Of a DNA stretch of 64,000 nucleotides, positions 55,143 to 64,000 are shown piece after piece. The DNA is from Raffaelea ambrosiae (taxonomy: Eukaryota; Ascomycota; Sordariomycetes; Ophiostomatales; Ophiostomataceae). The notes beneath the pieces are model-generated. The model was not told where the DNA came from, made no database searches, and saw nothing but the letters and a program-made list of their open reading frames with translations. Position numbers and translations under genes: made by a program. Position 1 is the stretch's first letter, and each line of letters begins with the position of its first letter. Location: the NCBI GenBank assembly GCA_002778195.1, contig PCDI01000001.1, forward strand, positions 868,001 to 932,000. Reading direction: 5' to 3'.

Positions 55143-57677
55143 TTATACATTAGGAGAGAGGAGATCGTATTTGACACACCGTTCAACCTGTGCGGAGATG
55201 TGTTAGTACATGGTGCAGAGTCAGGACAAAAGAATCGTAAACAAGTAAAAGAACAGAAGAGAACAGAAGAGAACAGAAAAAGAAAAAAAACTTACGTCTT
55301 CGATGCTCGCCTGCAGGAACCGCCGCGTCTCCAGTCCAACCCAGATCCGCAGCATCGAGAAATCGCCCTCCTTCACCATGCCCGCGCCGCTCTGCGCGCC
55401 CAGCTGCCGCAGGATCGGCAGCGACGAGCTCAGCAGGTCCACGTCCGGGTCCAGGCTGCGCCCGATGCCTTCGAGCAGCAGGATGCTGATGACAATGTTG
55501 ACAAAGTCGCCTTCCATGCGCACGTGGTGGCTCCGCACCATGCCCAGCACCTGCTGCAGAATGTCGCCAATCTTGACGTTGCCCAGCGCCAGCGTCCGGC
55601 TCTTGACCGACAGCACCAGGTGCTGCATCTTGAGCGCAAACACTTCCTCATCCAGCACCGCCTCCGGCTGCCGGCACCGCTCGCACATCAGGTGGCCCGC
55701 CCGGTAGCCGTCAAACTCGGCCACCGCCCGGAACAAGTCCAGGAAATTGCGCCGGTTCGTCTCGTTGAGCTGCGTCACCAGGCCCGTGTCGATGAAGATG
55801 AGCTGCGGCCGGAACCCTTCGCGGTCGATGCGCGCCAGCTCGGCCTCCCAGGCCGCGCGGTCCTTTTTCTGGCGGAAGGGCCGCAGGCGCGACAGCACCT
55901 GCTCTGTGACGTCCGGCTGCTCGGCCGGGTGCCGGGCCGGAGGCGTACTCGGAGAAGAAGGAGGAGCAGCAGCGGCAGTAGCAGCAGCAGCAGCAGCAGT
56001 AGCACTCGATCTTCGTAGGGTCAGATCGGGCTGCTCGGCCTGGTAAAACCGCACCATGATGTTGCCCGGGTGCAGGTCGGCGTGGACAAAGTTGTCAATC
56101 AGGACCATGCGCAGAAACGCGTCCAGCCCTTCCGAGGCGATGTCGCGCTGGAACACGCCGCCGCCGTTCTCCATGAAATCGGACAGCGGCATGCCCTGCG
56201 CAAACTCCTCCACCAGCACGTGCCGCGTGGTAAACTCGGTGTAGGCAAACGGGAACCAGGCGGTGGTGCGGTCGCGGAAGTGGCGGCGGAAGATGGCCAG
56301 ATTGGCCGCCTCGATGCGCAGGTCCAGCTGCAGCTTCATCATCTCGCCAAACTGGCAGACCTCGTCGGGCAGCGACAGCCACTCGATCGTGGGCACGACG
56401 TTGAGCAGGGAGGCGAAAAAGTGCATGATCCGCAGATCGCGCCGCACCGTGCGCTCGACGCCCGGGTGCAGCACCTTGACGGCGACGTAGGACGAGGGCA
56501 CGCGCTTGGGCGTGCTCTTGAGAAGCGGCTCGACACGGCGGCGCACGTTCTCCCGCAGCAAGTTCTTTTCGGGCGCGGCGCTGTCCACCTCGTCGAGGTC
56601 GCCGCCGGGCACGGCGAGATCCGGCCGCAGCTTCGCCTTGTACACCTGCGCGATGGCGCCGACGCCCAGCGGGGTCTCGTCGAACTCGTCAAAGATGTCG
56701 GCAAAGGGCCGGCCGTCAAACGCGGCCTCGACGGTGCGCCTGGTCTTGGCCAGCGAGTGGGCGGGCGCGTTCGAGTGCAGCTTGGACAGGATGCTGCAGA
56801 GCTCCGTGGGGAAGATGTCGGATCGCGAAGCGGCCCATTGACCGAGCTGATAGGAGCTTGTTTAGTAGGGAGCAACTACCACGGTTTCTTCAGTACTGCG
56901 ACCCGTACATACCTTGATAAACGTCGGCCCTGCATGCTCCATGCTCTTGATCAGGAGACTGTACCACCACAGGGCTCCAGTCGTCTCATTGTCCCGCTCA
57001 GGGTGCCGACGGCCGATCCAGATGGTCGGCACCAGCACGATGACGGGAACAAACAAGAGGCTGAGCTGGAGGAAGCGCAGCCCCGTGCACAGAGGCTCCC
57101 ACACGTAGTTGTCGAGGAAGAGCAACAGTCGATTGTGCAGAAGAGACACCACCCGCCCGTCGTTGGTGTCGATCGTCGTCTCGATCTCGGCTCGCGACAC
57201 CTCCAGCATGCGCGACTCGACCGTGTGCTCCGTGCCGCTGTTGTCCTGCTCGCTCAGCTTGACGAACGCCGAGGTGCCCAGTGCAGCAATTGGCGCTGCT
57301 GCAAGCAGGGTGACGCGCGCCCGCGGCGGCTGCGGGGGTCGATGATGGGACCATGATCGGTGGTCGTGCTGCCCATGTCGGTCGCGCCGGCCATGATAGT
57401 CGTGCTTATCAGTATAGCTTCGTGGATGCCCCGACAAGAAAGGAGGGCGATGGGCGGCAAAGGCGGCAAAGGCGGCCTGTCGGACGGACCGGGCGTCACA
57501 CCACGCCTCTGTCCACGCCGTCCACCGCGCCGAAGCACTAGCACTGAAGAAAGGGCGCTGTCCGGGCACCGACCACAGGCGTGGGAGGCATCGGGGAAAA
57601 CGCGCCGAAGTCCGTCCAGGGGCCTTTTGCTGGCGCAGGCAAAAGCCAAGCCCCGAGGCCGGAAGGAGTGGTTTCAT
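55143..57677 (-). CDS. CQD1: Mitochondrial UbiB/ADCK2-type kinase-like protein (Cqd1-like)
   Basis: Three exons: 57677-56913, 56846-55296, 55187-55143 (786 aa). Introns are 66 and 108 nt, all phase 0; the last exon encodes only 14 residues. The N-terminal ~60 residues are basic and Ser/Ala-rich (mitochondrial presequence). A membrane helix follows near residue 190 (LSLLFVPVIVLVPTIWI). The UbiB core is clear: AGPTFIKLGQWAASRSDIFP (the KxGQ motif, spanning intron 1), the Ala-rich loop GVGAIAQVYKAKL, SSYVAVKVLHPG, DLRIEAANL, LVEEFAQGMPLSDFM, FVHADLHPGNI and FIDTGLV in place of a kinase DFG. The presence of LHSNAPAHSL and overall layout match ADCK2/yeast Cqd1, which affects coenzyme Q distribution. 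A disordered Ala/Ser insert lies between HADLHPGNI and IDTG. Confidence 0.87.
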
Positions 57678-58226
57678 GGCCAGGGACGCCGAGAGCACAA
57701 CGAGGACGGTGAAGATGCGCGTCGCCAGCTCATGGTAGGATCGCGGACACGACAAGAAGTGGCTGCCAGACGCAATGGCCACAGCATGGCTTACTGTAGC
57801 CGTTGTCGCGGGTCTTCACAAGCCGAAAGGGGAGGAATGGTGACGTAGTTTGAAGGGCGGCCGTCAAGATAAATGTATACTTCTGGATACCTTCTCCCCA
57901 CCAGAATAGTGCGGCAAAGTATGTATCCGAATGTATCCTATTGTTCAGCGAAGAGGACGGGTGGGTCCGGAAAATTAAGGCAGAGCGCGAAAAAAGAAAA
58001 AAGAAAAAAGAAAGGAAAAGTTTATCGGGCGGTAATCGGTGGCACAAAATGCCCGCTTTCGCTGATAAACGCTCGGCTTCCCATTGCATCATTTGCACGG
58101 ATTCCGCCCAGTTTCTGTTCCCAAGTTTGCCGCACCGTTTTGCTTTGTCAACGTCGCGCTGCATTGACCTCTGCATCCGACATCTCGACTTCGCTGAACC
58201 ATCTGTACAAACCCAGATTCGCAAAA
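57678..58226. other. Divergent promoter of two mitochondrial genes
   Basis: 549 bases between the ATG of the Cqd1-like gene (-) and that of holocytochrome c synthase (+). No CCAAT or TATA box was recognised. An A/G-rich stretch (57980-58020) is the main feature. Confidence 0.55.
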
Positions 58227-59413
58227 ATGGGCTGGTTCTGGGCCGACGCCGCCCCGTCCCCGGCTGCTGGCCATCCCGGCCTGCCGCCTTCACACCCCAG
58301 CATCAATTCGGCAGGATCGCCACCTGTAAGTCGCTGCCTGTGCGGATTCGCATGGTCGTTGCGGCCGATAAACTGACTGCGGCTCTGTAGCACGGCTGTC
58401 CCATGCACAACTCGACTGTCGACGCCCTGAGCCTCCATACCATCCCTCCTCCGACAACCCCCGCAGCCTCGTCCCCGTCCTCGAAGCCCTCGGGGTGCCC
58501 AGTGCCACATGACAAGCGCGGCGGTTTCCCTGCCGCCGCCGGTGCAGCGGCCGGCGGCTGTCCTGTCAAGCACGACAGTGCCGCCCCAAAACAGCAAGAG
58601 CCGTCTACTTTCTCTAGGATCAACCCCCTCAACTTCATGTTCCAGTCCATCTCCCAGGAACGCGCTCCCAACCAGGCTGTCGACCTGCCGACGTCCCGCG
58701 ACGAGTCCACCATCCCCCGTGGTGACGGCGACGGCAATTGGGAGTACCCCTCGCCGCAGCAGATGTACAATGCCCTCCTGCGCAAGGGCTACACCGACAC
58801 CGATGCTACGGCCGTCGAGAGCATGGTGGCCGTGCACAACTTTCTGAATGAGGGTGCCTGGGCCGAGATTGTCGACTGGGAGCGCCGCTTTGGCCGTGGT
58901 CTGGCCCGCGGTTGGCAGATCAGCCGCCGCGGTGAGGAGAACGCCGAGGTGGTGACGCGGCTGCTAGAACACCAGGAGGGCAGCCAGTCCGAGCCGAGGC
59001 TGATTCGGTTCCAGGGCCGGCCGGGCGAGATGACGCCCAAGGCGGCCGTGTTGCAGTTCCTGGGCAAGGTGTATCCGGCCAAGTTTGGGTAAGTCTAAGT
59101 CACCTCGGAATAGGAGGACTTACTTCGGGAGAAAAAGTGTGCTAACGCTTCCCCTCGCAGAACCGAACCCCCATTCGATCGCCATGACTGGTATGTGGCC
59201 CGCAATGTCGGTGGCAAGGAACAGCAGATCCGTTACGTGATCGACTACTACTCAGGCGAGCCAGAACCGACCGGGGAGCCTGTCTTCTACCTCGATGTGC
59301 GGCCGGCCGTAACACCGACCGGTGCTGCCGAGCGATTGATGCGCTGGGGTGGTGACATCTGGTGGAGAGCCTCTGGTGGAGAGGCCCGCGAGACTTGGCC
59401 CAAGCTTGACTAA
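58227..59413 (+). CDS. Holocytochrome c (c1) synthase, heme lyase
   Basis: Three exons: 58227-58325, 58391-59088, 59161-59413 (349 aa). Introns are 65 and 72 nt. The enzyme attaches heme to apocytochrome c or c1 in the mitochondrial intermembrane space. It starts MGWFWAD and has three Cys-Pro heme-regulatory-type motifs (HGCPMH ~34-39, SGCPVPH ~70, GGCPVKH ~92). The conserved domain (~115-345) includes INPLNFMF, WEYPSPQQMYNALLRKG, MVAVHNFLNEGAWAEI, PKAAVLQFLGKVYPAKFG, PPFDRHDWYVARN and VIDYYSGEP ending in DVRPAV. The family splits into c- and c1-specific enzymes, which I do not distinguish with certainty. No classical presequence is present, as expected for this import route. It is head to head with another mitochondrial gene. 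Confidence 0.92.
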
Positions 59414-60458
59414 AGCTTGATTCAGGCTCGGCTTGGATCTTGACTTGGAAGCCTTGTATTTGGCTAAAGAGCGGGCTGTGTACAAACAAACAGTAACAAC
59501 GGCATGGAGAGGTGGTGATTTGGACGCAAGATTTATGGAAGAGGGATCTCGAGGTATGATTCAAGACCTTTTTTTTTTTTTTTAGCGACAACTATGATTT
59601 GGAACGGCGACTCTAGACGGTGATGGGATACACCTTGTAGGCATATTTCGGGTTATTTGCTTCGTTGCTTCCTGGCTTCTTTCCTGTGTTTTTTTATCTG
59701 CTTGCTCTTCTGGCATAAGTTCTGCTGGCTTCCTCCGTAATTTATTTTCCTCGGCCAGTCTTTTGTTCGACTCTCTTTCTACTGGTTTATAGATTACAAA
59801 TCCTCCTCTCCATTTTATTGCAAACATGAAATTCGCAAATCGGCCAACAGGCAACTCCTCAAATCGTGACGCCGATCCTTTGTGTCTTCGGTACGCGCGT
59901 GCTGATTACACATGGTCAACCCACATAACTTGGCAAAAGCAGCATTGCACGCCATCTTGTATGGTTTCGAGTTGTAGCTCCGCCGAAACGGAGTAGTCAT
60001 GGCCTACAGCTCGAATGGATCGTGTAAGCCGAAATCATTTGTCATCTACAGTCGAAATTTGACGGACATATTAACCCCGATAAAGCACGCGACACAAGAG
60101 TAACTAAGTCACAAAATAAAATTCACCTGGACATCGTTTTGTAAAGAGCGTATTGGGAAATATCCTCGGGCTGCAAAAGTGAACAGGCGATGTGTGATCA
60201 TCTCGCCAGGAGTTGCCTCGCCCATACTTGCTTCACTTGAATTGGCCTCGCTGATACTTGCACTGTTTTCGAACGATAGCACTCAGCACGAGAAGAAAGA
60301 GGGTTCGTAGCGGCCAGAATTTAGGTATATAAAGGAGTGGTCTCTCTCGTAGACCACGAGGAAAGAAACACAGGCTCTCCAGAAATCCCAGAACGTGCCA
60401 TCTCACAATTCCATCTTCCTCAAGCAGCCATCCAAAAACACAAAATATAACAAGCACA
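59414..60458. other. Intergenic; possible degraded coding remnant and SDR promoter
   Basis: 1.05 kb, AT-rich relative to surrounding exons. A minus-strand frame from an ATG at 60000 and another from an ATG at 59827 have coding-like composition but no recognised family and no convincing splice between them. A TATA box lies at 60326. Confidence 0.4.
60326..60334 (+). promoter_or_regulatory. TATA box of the second SDR gene
   Basis: TATATAAAG, 125 bases before the ATG at 60459; spacing suits a fungal TATA-driven, possibly inducible, promoter. Confidence 0.5.
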
Positions 60459-61295
60459 ATGACAAGTCCTTTCCCCAGAACCGTGCCGCAGCCGTGGTCT
60501 CTGGCCGGCAAGACGGCCGTGGTCACCGGTGCCTCGCGAGGCATCGGCCGTGCCGTGGCCATCTATCTGGTCCAGAAGGGCGTCACGAAGCTCGCAGTCA
60601 CCTATGCCTCCAGCCCCGAGGGCGCCGAGGAGACCCTCAAGGAAGCCCGCAAGCTGGGTGTCAAGGAGGCCGTGGCCATCAAGTCCGACCTGTTCGACAC
60701 CGAGGTCGGACCCCACCTGGCCGCCGAGGTGCAGGCCAAGCTGAAGGTCACAGAAGTCGACATCCTCGTCAACAACGCTCTGTCATCGGACTCGTCCATC
60801 ATGACCCCCATTGTCAGCACTGGCTGGGAAGTCTTCTCCAAGATGATGCAGAACGCCACTTACGCCCCGCTGTCAATCACCGTTGCTTTCCTGCCTCTTC
60901 TGCCTGCCTATGGCGGGCGTATCATCAACATCTCCAGTGTGGCTTCCAGACTGGCCAACGACGACCCCGTTGCAATCTACGGTGCGGCAAAGGCTGCCCT
61001 GGACAGCCTGACGCGCACGTTTGCCAAGCACTATGCCGAGCCAAAGGGAGCCACGTTCAACAACGTCAGTGTCGGTCCTACGGCGACCGATGCCATGCAA
61101 AAGGCCGTCGACTATCTCGGACAGGAGTACTTGCTGAATCTTGTGAGCACTCTCACGGTTGGGAAGCGCCCGGGCATGCCAGAGGAAATCGCCTACATTG
61201 TGGGCTTCCTGGCCAGCGACGAGGGAAGATGGGTCAACGGCGCCAACGTGAGCGCCAATGGCGGCATGACCGACATGCTTCCTCTCCAGGGTTAA
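60459..61295 (+). CDS. Classical short-chain dehydrogenase/reductase
   Basis: 278 aa, single exon. It is a complete classical SDR: cofactor motif TGASRGIG (~24-31), acidic turn after a strand (SDLFD), DILVNNA (with Ala replacing Gly in NNAG), ISSVAS with the catalytic Ser, and YGAAK with Tyr and Lys four apart, then VSVGPTATD (PG motif as GP). The C-terminus GRWVNGANVSANGGMTDML is typical of 3-oxoacyl-reductase-like fungal enzymes. The pattern after strand 2 (TYASSPEGA) fits NADP use. Substrate unknown. No other metabolic gene is nearby to suggest a cluster. Confidence 0.9.
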   Translation: MTSPFPRTVPQPWSLAGKTAVVTGASRGIGRAVAIYLVQKGVTKLAVTYASSPEGAEETLKEARKLGVKEAVAIKSDLFDTEVGPHLAAEVQAKLKVTEVDILVNNALSSDSSIMTPIVSTGWEVFSKMMQNATYAPLSITVAFLPLLPAYGGRIINISSVASRLANDDPVAIYGAAKAALDSLTRTFAKHYAEPKGATFNNVSVGPTATDAMQKAVDYLGQEYLLNLVSTLTVGKRPGMPEEIAYIVGFLASDEGRWVNGANVSANGGMTDMLPLQG

Positions 61296-61640
61296 CTATA
61301 GAAAAAGAGCGAGTAGTTCTCCTAGCATAGCAATACATGTTTCTGGTGGAAAGCCGAAAGAATTATTAGAACAAACTGGTTGACTTTTACGGCCGGCCGT
61401 ACGTGCTAGTTACACCGTACTTTCTAAAAAAAAAAAAAAAAAGCAAGGCTGAGCACGGGCCACACGTTTCTTAGCCCCCACTTTCAAAACAACCTAAAAT
61501 AGGAGGCTAAGGTTTTTTTTTTTTCCAGAATTCGGTAAAGTCTTCTTTATCCATCTACAGAATATCTGAATACCGAAATCCCACTACCTCCACGACGAGA
61601 CCACCCTTTGCACTACGAACCCAACAATAATGGATTCGAC
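61296..61640. other. Intergenic; leader of the RRM gene
   Basis: 345 bases, with two A- or T-rich runs (near 61425 and 61513). A five-codon upstream ORF starts at 61630. Confidence 0.5.
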
Positions 61641-61644
61641 ATGA
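61630..61644 (+). promoter_or_regulatory. Minimal upstream ORF overlapping the main start
   Basis: ATG GAT TCG ACA TGA. The stop codon shares bases with the ATG of the RRM gene (overlap ATGA). Context at the first ATG (A at -3, G at +4) is favourable, so some ribosomes should translate it. Confidence 0.55.
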
Positions 61645-64000
61645 CGTCGGTGCTCTCCAAGACAACTACCTCTGCTGCATCCGATCCAGGCTATACGCGC
61701 CTGCACATTACACCTCTTGACGCCGACCTGCTCAGCATCGTCCTGCCAGCGTCTGTCCGCCCCGACGCCCGCAACATCTCCTACCACAACATCCAGACCT
61801 TCCCCGAGAAGCGCTACGGCTTTGTCGAGCTCCCGACTGCTGCGGCTGACAAGCTGCGCAAGAAACTCAACGGCGCCGTGCTCAAGGGCGTGAAGCTGCG
61901 GATCGAAGCGGCTCGCGCGAAGAAAAAGCTAGGCGCCGGCACCGACACCGACGACAGCGACAACGACATGGGCAAACCACAGTCGCAGCGCAACGCCGAA
62001 GGCGGCTCGGCCAACCGATCGCGCGTCAAGAACAAGGCCAAGTACAACAACAGGCGCGGCAACGGCAAGGTCACGGCCGACACCATCGAGCAGGCCACCT
62101 TTGGCCTGCCGGCGTGGCGCATGCTGGGCCCGGCTGCCAGAGGCGAGGAGATCCAGGGCGTACAGCTGGAGCCGGGGCGGCATGTGAAGCGCGGCTGGAC
62201 AGAGACGGCCGAGGAGGCCAAGGAGTCGCAGCGGCAGGCCAAGAAGCAGCGCAAGGAGGAGAAGACCAAGGGCCGCGGCGGCAGCGCCGGCCGCGGCGAG
62301 GTCAAGAAGGAGCGCTTCCCGGCCAAGAAGAAGAAGCAGGTCCAGTCCAAGTACCGTCCGGACAAGAAGGAGTGTCTGATCAAGACGGTCCTGCCGGCGC
62401 ACAAGATCAAGACGACGGGCGCGAACAGCGCGCCGCTGGGCGTGACCATGCGCACCTTTGGGCACGCGGTGACCGACGGCACCGCCGCCGCCGTCGCCAA
62501 GAAGCCCGCAGACGCCGACATCCCCCCGGTGGTCCCGGACAGCCGGGAGAAGCGCAAGCGCGACAAGAAGGCTCGCGAGGTGGTGGTGCACGAGTTCGCC
62601 AACACGACGACGTTCCCGAGCTGGACCAAGACCACGACGAGCAAGGACGGCGGCCGCAACAAGGGCGTCGAGTACGTTGACAGCCTAGGCTGGGTGAACA
62701 CGCAGGGCGATGTTGTGCAGCCACTAAAGAGCACGCGGCCGCCAGCCATCATCTCCAAGGCGACGCCGAAGAGCGAGGTCGAGGAAGAGAAGAAGAGCAA
62801 GAAGAGCAAGAAGAAGACCGAGAAGGCCGCAGAGGAGGAGACTAAGGAGACTAAGGAGATTAAGGAGACCAAAGAAACCAAAGAAACCAAAACGAAGAAG
62901 TCCGAGAAGGCCGACACAAAAGCCGACAAGAAATCCCAAAAGGCCGAGAAGCCTGGGAAAGTCAACGAGGCCGACAAGAAGACCGAGAAGGCAACCAAAC
63001 TAGAGGCGAAGAAGGTGGAGAGCGAAAGCGAAAGTGACGATGAGGCCGCGCAATACTCTGAAGACACGAGCAGCTCCGACGACTCCTCGGAGGAGGATGA
63101 TTCCAGCGACGACACCACCAGCAGCGACGACACTTCGTCCGAAGAAGACGATTCCAGCGAGGACGATTCCAGCGAGGACGACTCCAGCGAGGAGGAATCG
63201 GAGGAGGAGGACGAGGCTCAAGACTCAAGCGACGAGGAGAAGGCCGAGGACACGCCCGTCAAGACCCCTGCGCCCAAGAAGGCCAAGGCCAAGGAGACGG
63301 CCACCACGCCGATGGCGGAGCCCCTGATCTCGCCCCGTCCGCGGTCCTCCGGCTCGGGCGTGAACCTCCACATCAAGATCCCGCCTCCGCTGTCCAGGGT
63401 GCCGGTCACGCCGGCCGACAAGGTGCATCCCCTGGAGGCCCTCTACAAGATCGCCAAGGCGGATGACGGTGGCAGTGGCAGTGGCAGTGGAGACAAGAAG
63501 GGCCTGGCCGCCGCGCTGGAGGGCTCCAAGTCGTTCTCCTTCAACCTGGCCGCGCGCGACGCCGACATTGACGAAGACGCGGACGAGGAGGACGACGGCC
63601 TGAACGAGGAGCGCGACTTTGGCTCGCAGCAGCCCATGACCCCGTTCACCAAGGAGGAGTTTGACTGGCGGCACCAGCGCAGTGCGGCGCCGACGCCCGA
63701 CACAGCGCACCCCACCCGTGTCAGCAGCTTCAAGCCGTGGGCCGAGGAGGATGACGAAGATGCGGACGACGACGACGATGAGGACGCGGGGGCTGGTGAC
63801 AACAGCAGGGGCAAGGGATCCAAGCGCAAGGCCGAGGCCGAGGCCAGCCGGAGCGACAACAAGCAGCTCACGGCCGACACCGACTTTGAGGCCTTCTTCT
63901 GGGACAAGCGCGGCGACAACAACCGAGCGTGGAAGCAGCGCCGACGAGCAGCCGCCAAGGACAAGCGGTACCAGTCGAACAAGTCGCGGGCGAGCCGGGC
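61641..64000 (+). CDS. RRM-containing acidic nucleolar protein (SRP40/Nop8-like), 3' partial
   Basis: Open from the ATG at 61641 to the window edge (786 codons, no stop). Residues ~15-90 form an RNA-recognition-motif-like fold (YTRLHITPLDADLL; TFPEKRYGFVELPT; LNGAVLKGVKLRIEAA). A basic stretch (~125-265) contains EQATFGLPAWRMLGPA and YRPDKKECLIKTVLPAHK. Long Lys/Glu and Ser/Asp/Glu runs (~380-545) follow, as in Nopp140/SRP40 proteins. Further conserved blocks are VHPLEALYKIAK, FSFNL, PMTPFTKEEFDW and DFEAFFWDKRGDNNRAWKQRRRAAAKDKRYQ near the edge, a block seen in fungal homologues related to Nop8. A role in 60S ribosome assembly in the nucleolus is inferred. Confidence 0.8.
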   Translation, partial: MTSVLSKTTTSAASDPGYTRLHITPLDADLLSIVLPASVRPDARNISYHNIQTFPEKRYGFVELPTAAADKLRKKLNGAVLKGVKLRIEAARAKKKLGAGTDTDDSDNDMGKPQSQRNAEGGSANRSRVKNKAKYNNRRGNGKVTADTIEQATFGLPAWRMLGPAARGEEIQGVQLEPGRHVKRGWTETAEEAKESQRQAKKQRKEEKTKGRGGSAGRGEVKKERFPAKKKKQVQSKYRPDKKECLIKTVLPAHKIKTTGANSAPLGVTMRTFGHAVTDGTAAAVAKKPADADIPPVVPDSREKRKRDKKAREVVVHEFANTTTFPSWTKTTTSKDGGRNKGVEYVDSLGWVNTQGDVVQPLKSTRPPAIISKATPKSEVEEEKKSKKSKKKTEKAAEEETKETKEIKETKETKETKTKKSEKADTKADKKSQKAEKPGKVNEADKKTEKATKLEAKKVESESESDDEAAQYSEDTSSSDDSSEEDDSSDDTTSSDDTSSEEDDSSEDDSSEDDSSEEESEEEDEAQDSSDEEKAEDTPVKTPAPKKAKAKETATTPMAEPLISPRPRSSGSGVNLHIKIPPPLSRVPVTPADKVHPLEALYKIAKADDGGSGSGSGDKKGLAAALEGSKSFSFNLAARDADIDEDADEEDDGLNEERDFGSQQPMTPFTKEEFDWRHQRSAAPTPDTAHPTRVSSFKPWAEEDDEDADDDDDEDAGAGDNSRGKGSKRKAEAEASRSDNKQLTADTDFEAFFWDKRGDNNRAWKQRRRAAAKDKRYQSNKSRASR

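Noticed and set aside
56070..57356. 428-codon plus-strand frame
   Set aside because: Antisense of the UbiB-like gene; its His/Arg/Gln-rich translation has no fold signature.
61814..63133. 439-codon minus-strand frame rich in Ser/Leu/Phe
   Set aside because: Antisense of the acidic Lys/Glu/Asp runs of the RRM protein, which read as Ser/Leu/Phe on the reverse strand.

Overview
This window looks like nuclear DNA of a filamentous ascomycete, probably a Sordariomycete-like Pezizomycotina fungus. Evidence: short introns (about 50-200 nt) with GTAAGT/GTATGT donors and CTAAC/CTGAC branch points, GC-rich coding exons, Asn/Gln/Ser/Ala homopolymer tracts, large AT- and pyrimidine-rich intergenic regions, and fungal families (CCC1, APP1, YTP1-like, PTH11/rhodopsin-like receptors, ALB1, holocytochrome c synthase). 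The genus cannot be fixed from sequence alone. Exon structures were assembled by hand from splice signals, reading-frame phase and family conservation. All start codons given are ATG.

Layout. 0-8.6 kb: a low-complexity tubby-C-like protein (+), a CCC1/VIT1 vacuolar metal transporter (+), and a convergent secreted His/Cys-rich repeat protein (-) with an assembly N in its repeats. 9.3-14.5 kb: a small single-pass membrane protein (-), two convergent genes that share a nucleotidyltransferase-type core pattern (+ and -), and rhodopsin-like receptor A (-). 17.8-25.0 kb: ribosome-biogenesis factor ALB1 (-), receptor paralogue B (+), YTP1-like membrane protein (-). 26.3-35.8 kb: MFS monocarboxylate-type transporter (-), BAR-domain protein (+), cyclin H/CCL1 (+). 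36.3-46.5 kb: a zinc-cluster plus UBC (E2) protein (-), a glutathione S-transferase (-), an SDR (+), an APP1-type phosphatidate phosphatase (-). 48.2-53.0 kb: adenylosuccinate synthetase in 14 exons, several of them micro-exons (-), and an F-box protein (-). 55.1-61.3 kb: an ADCK2/Cqd1-like mitochondrial UbiB kinase-like protein (-) head to head with holocytochrome c synthase (+), then a second SDR (+). 61.6 kb to the end: an acidic RRM nucleolar protein (+), cut by the window edge.

Most genes are unrelated housekeeping genes and no secondary-metabolite cluster is evident. Local relationships worth noting are the nucleotidyltransferase-pattern pair, the receptor paralogues with conserved intron positions, the CCC1/His-rich secreted neighbour pair, and the head-to-head mitochondrial pair. 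No tRNA, rRNA, CRISPR array or intact transposon was recognised.
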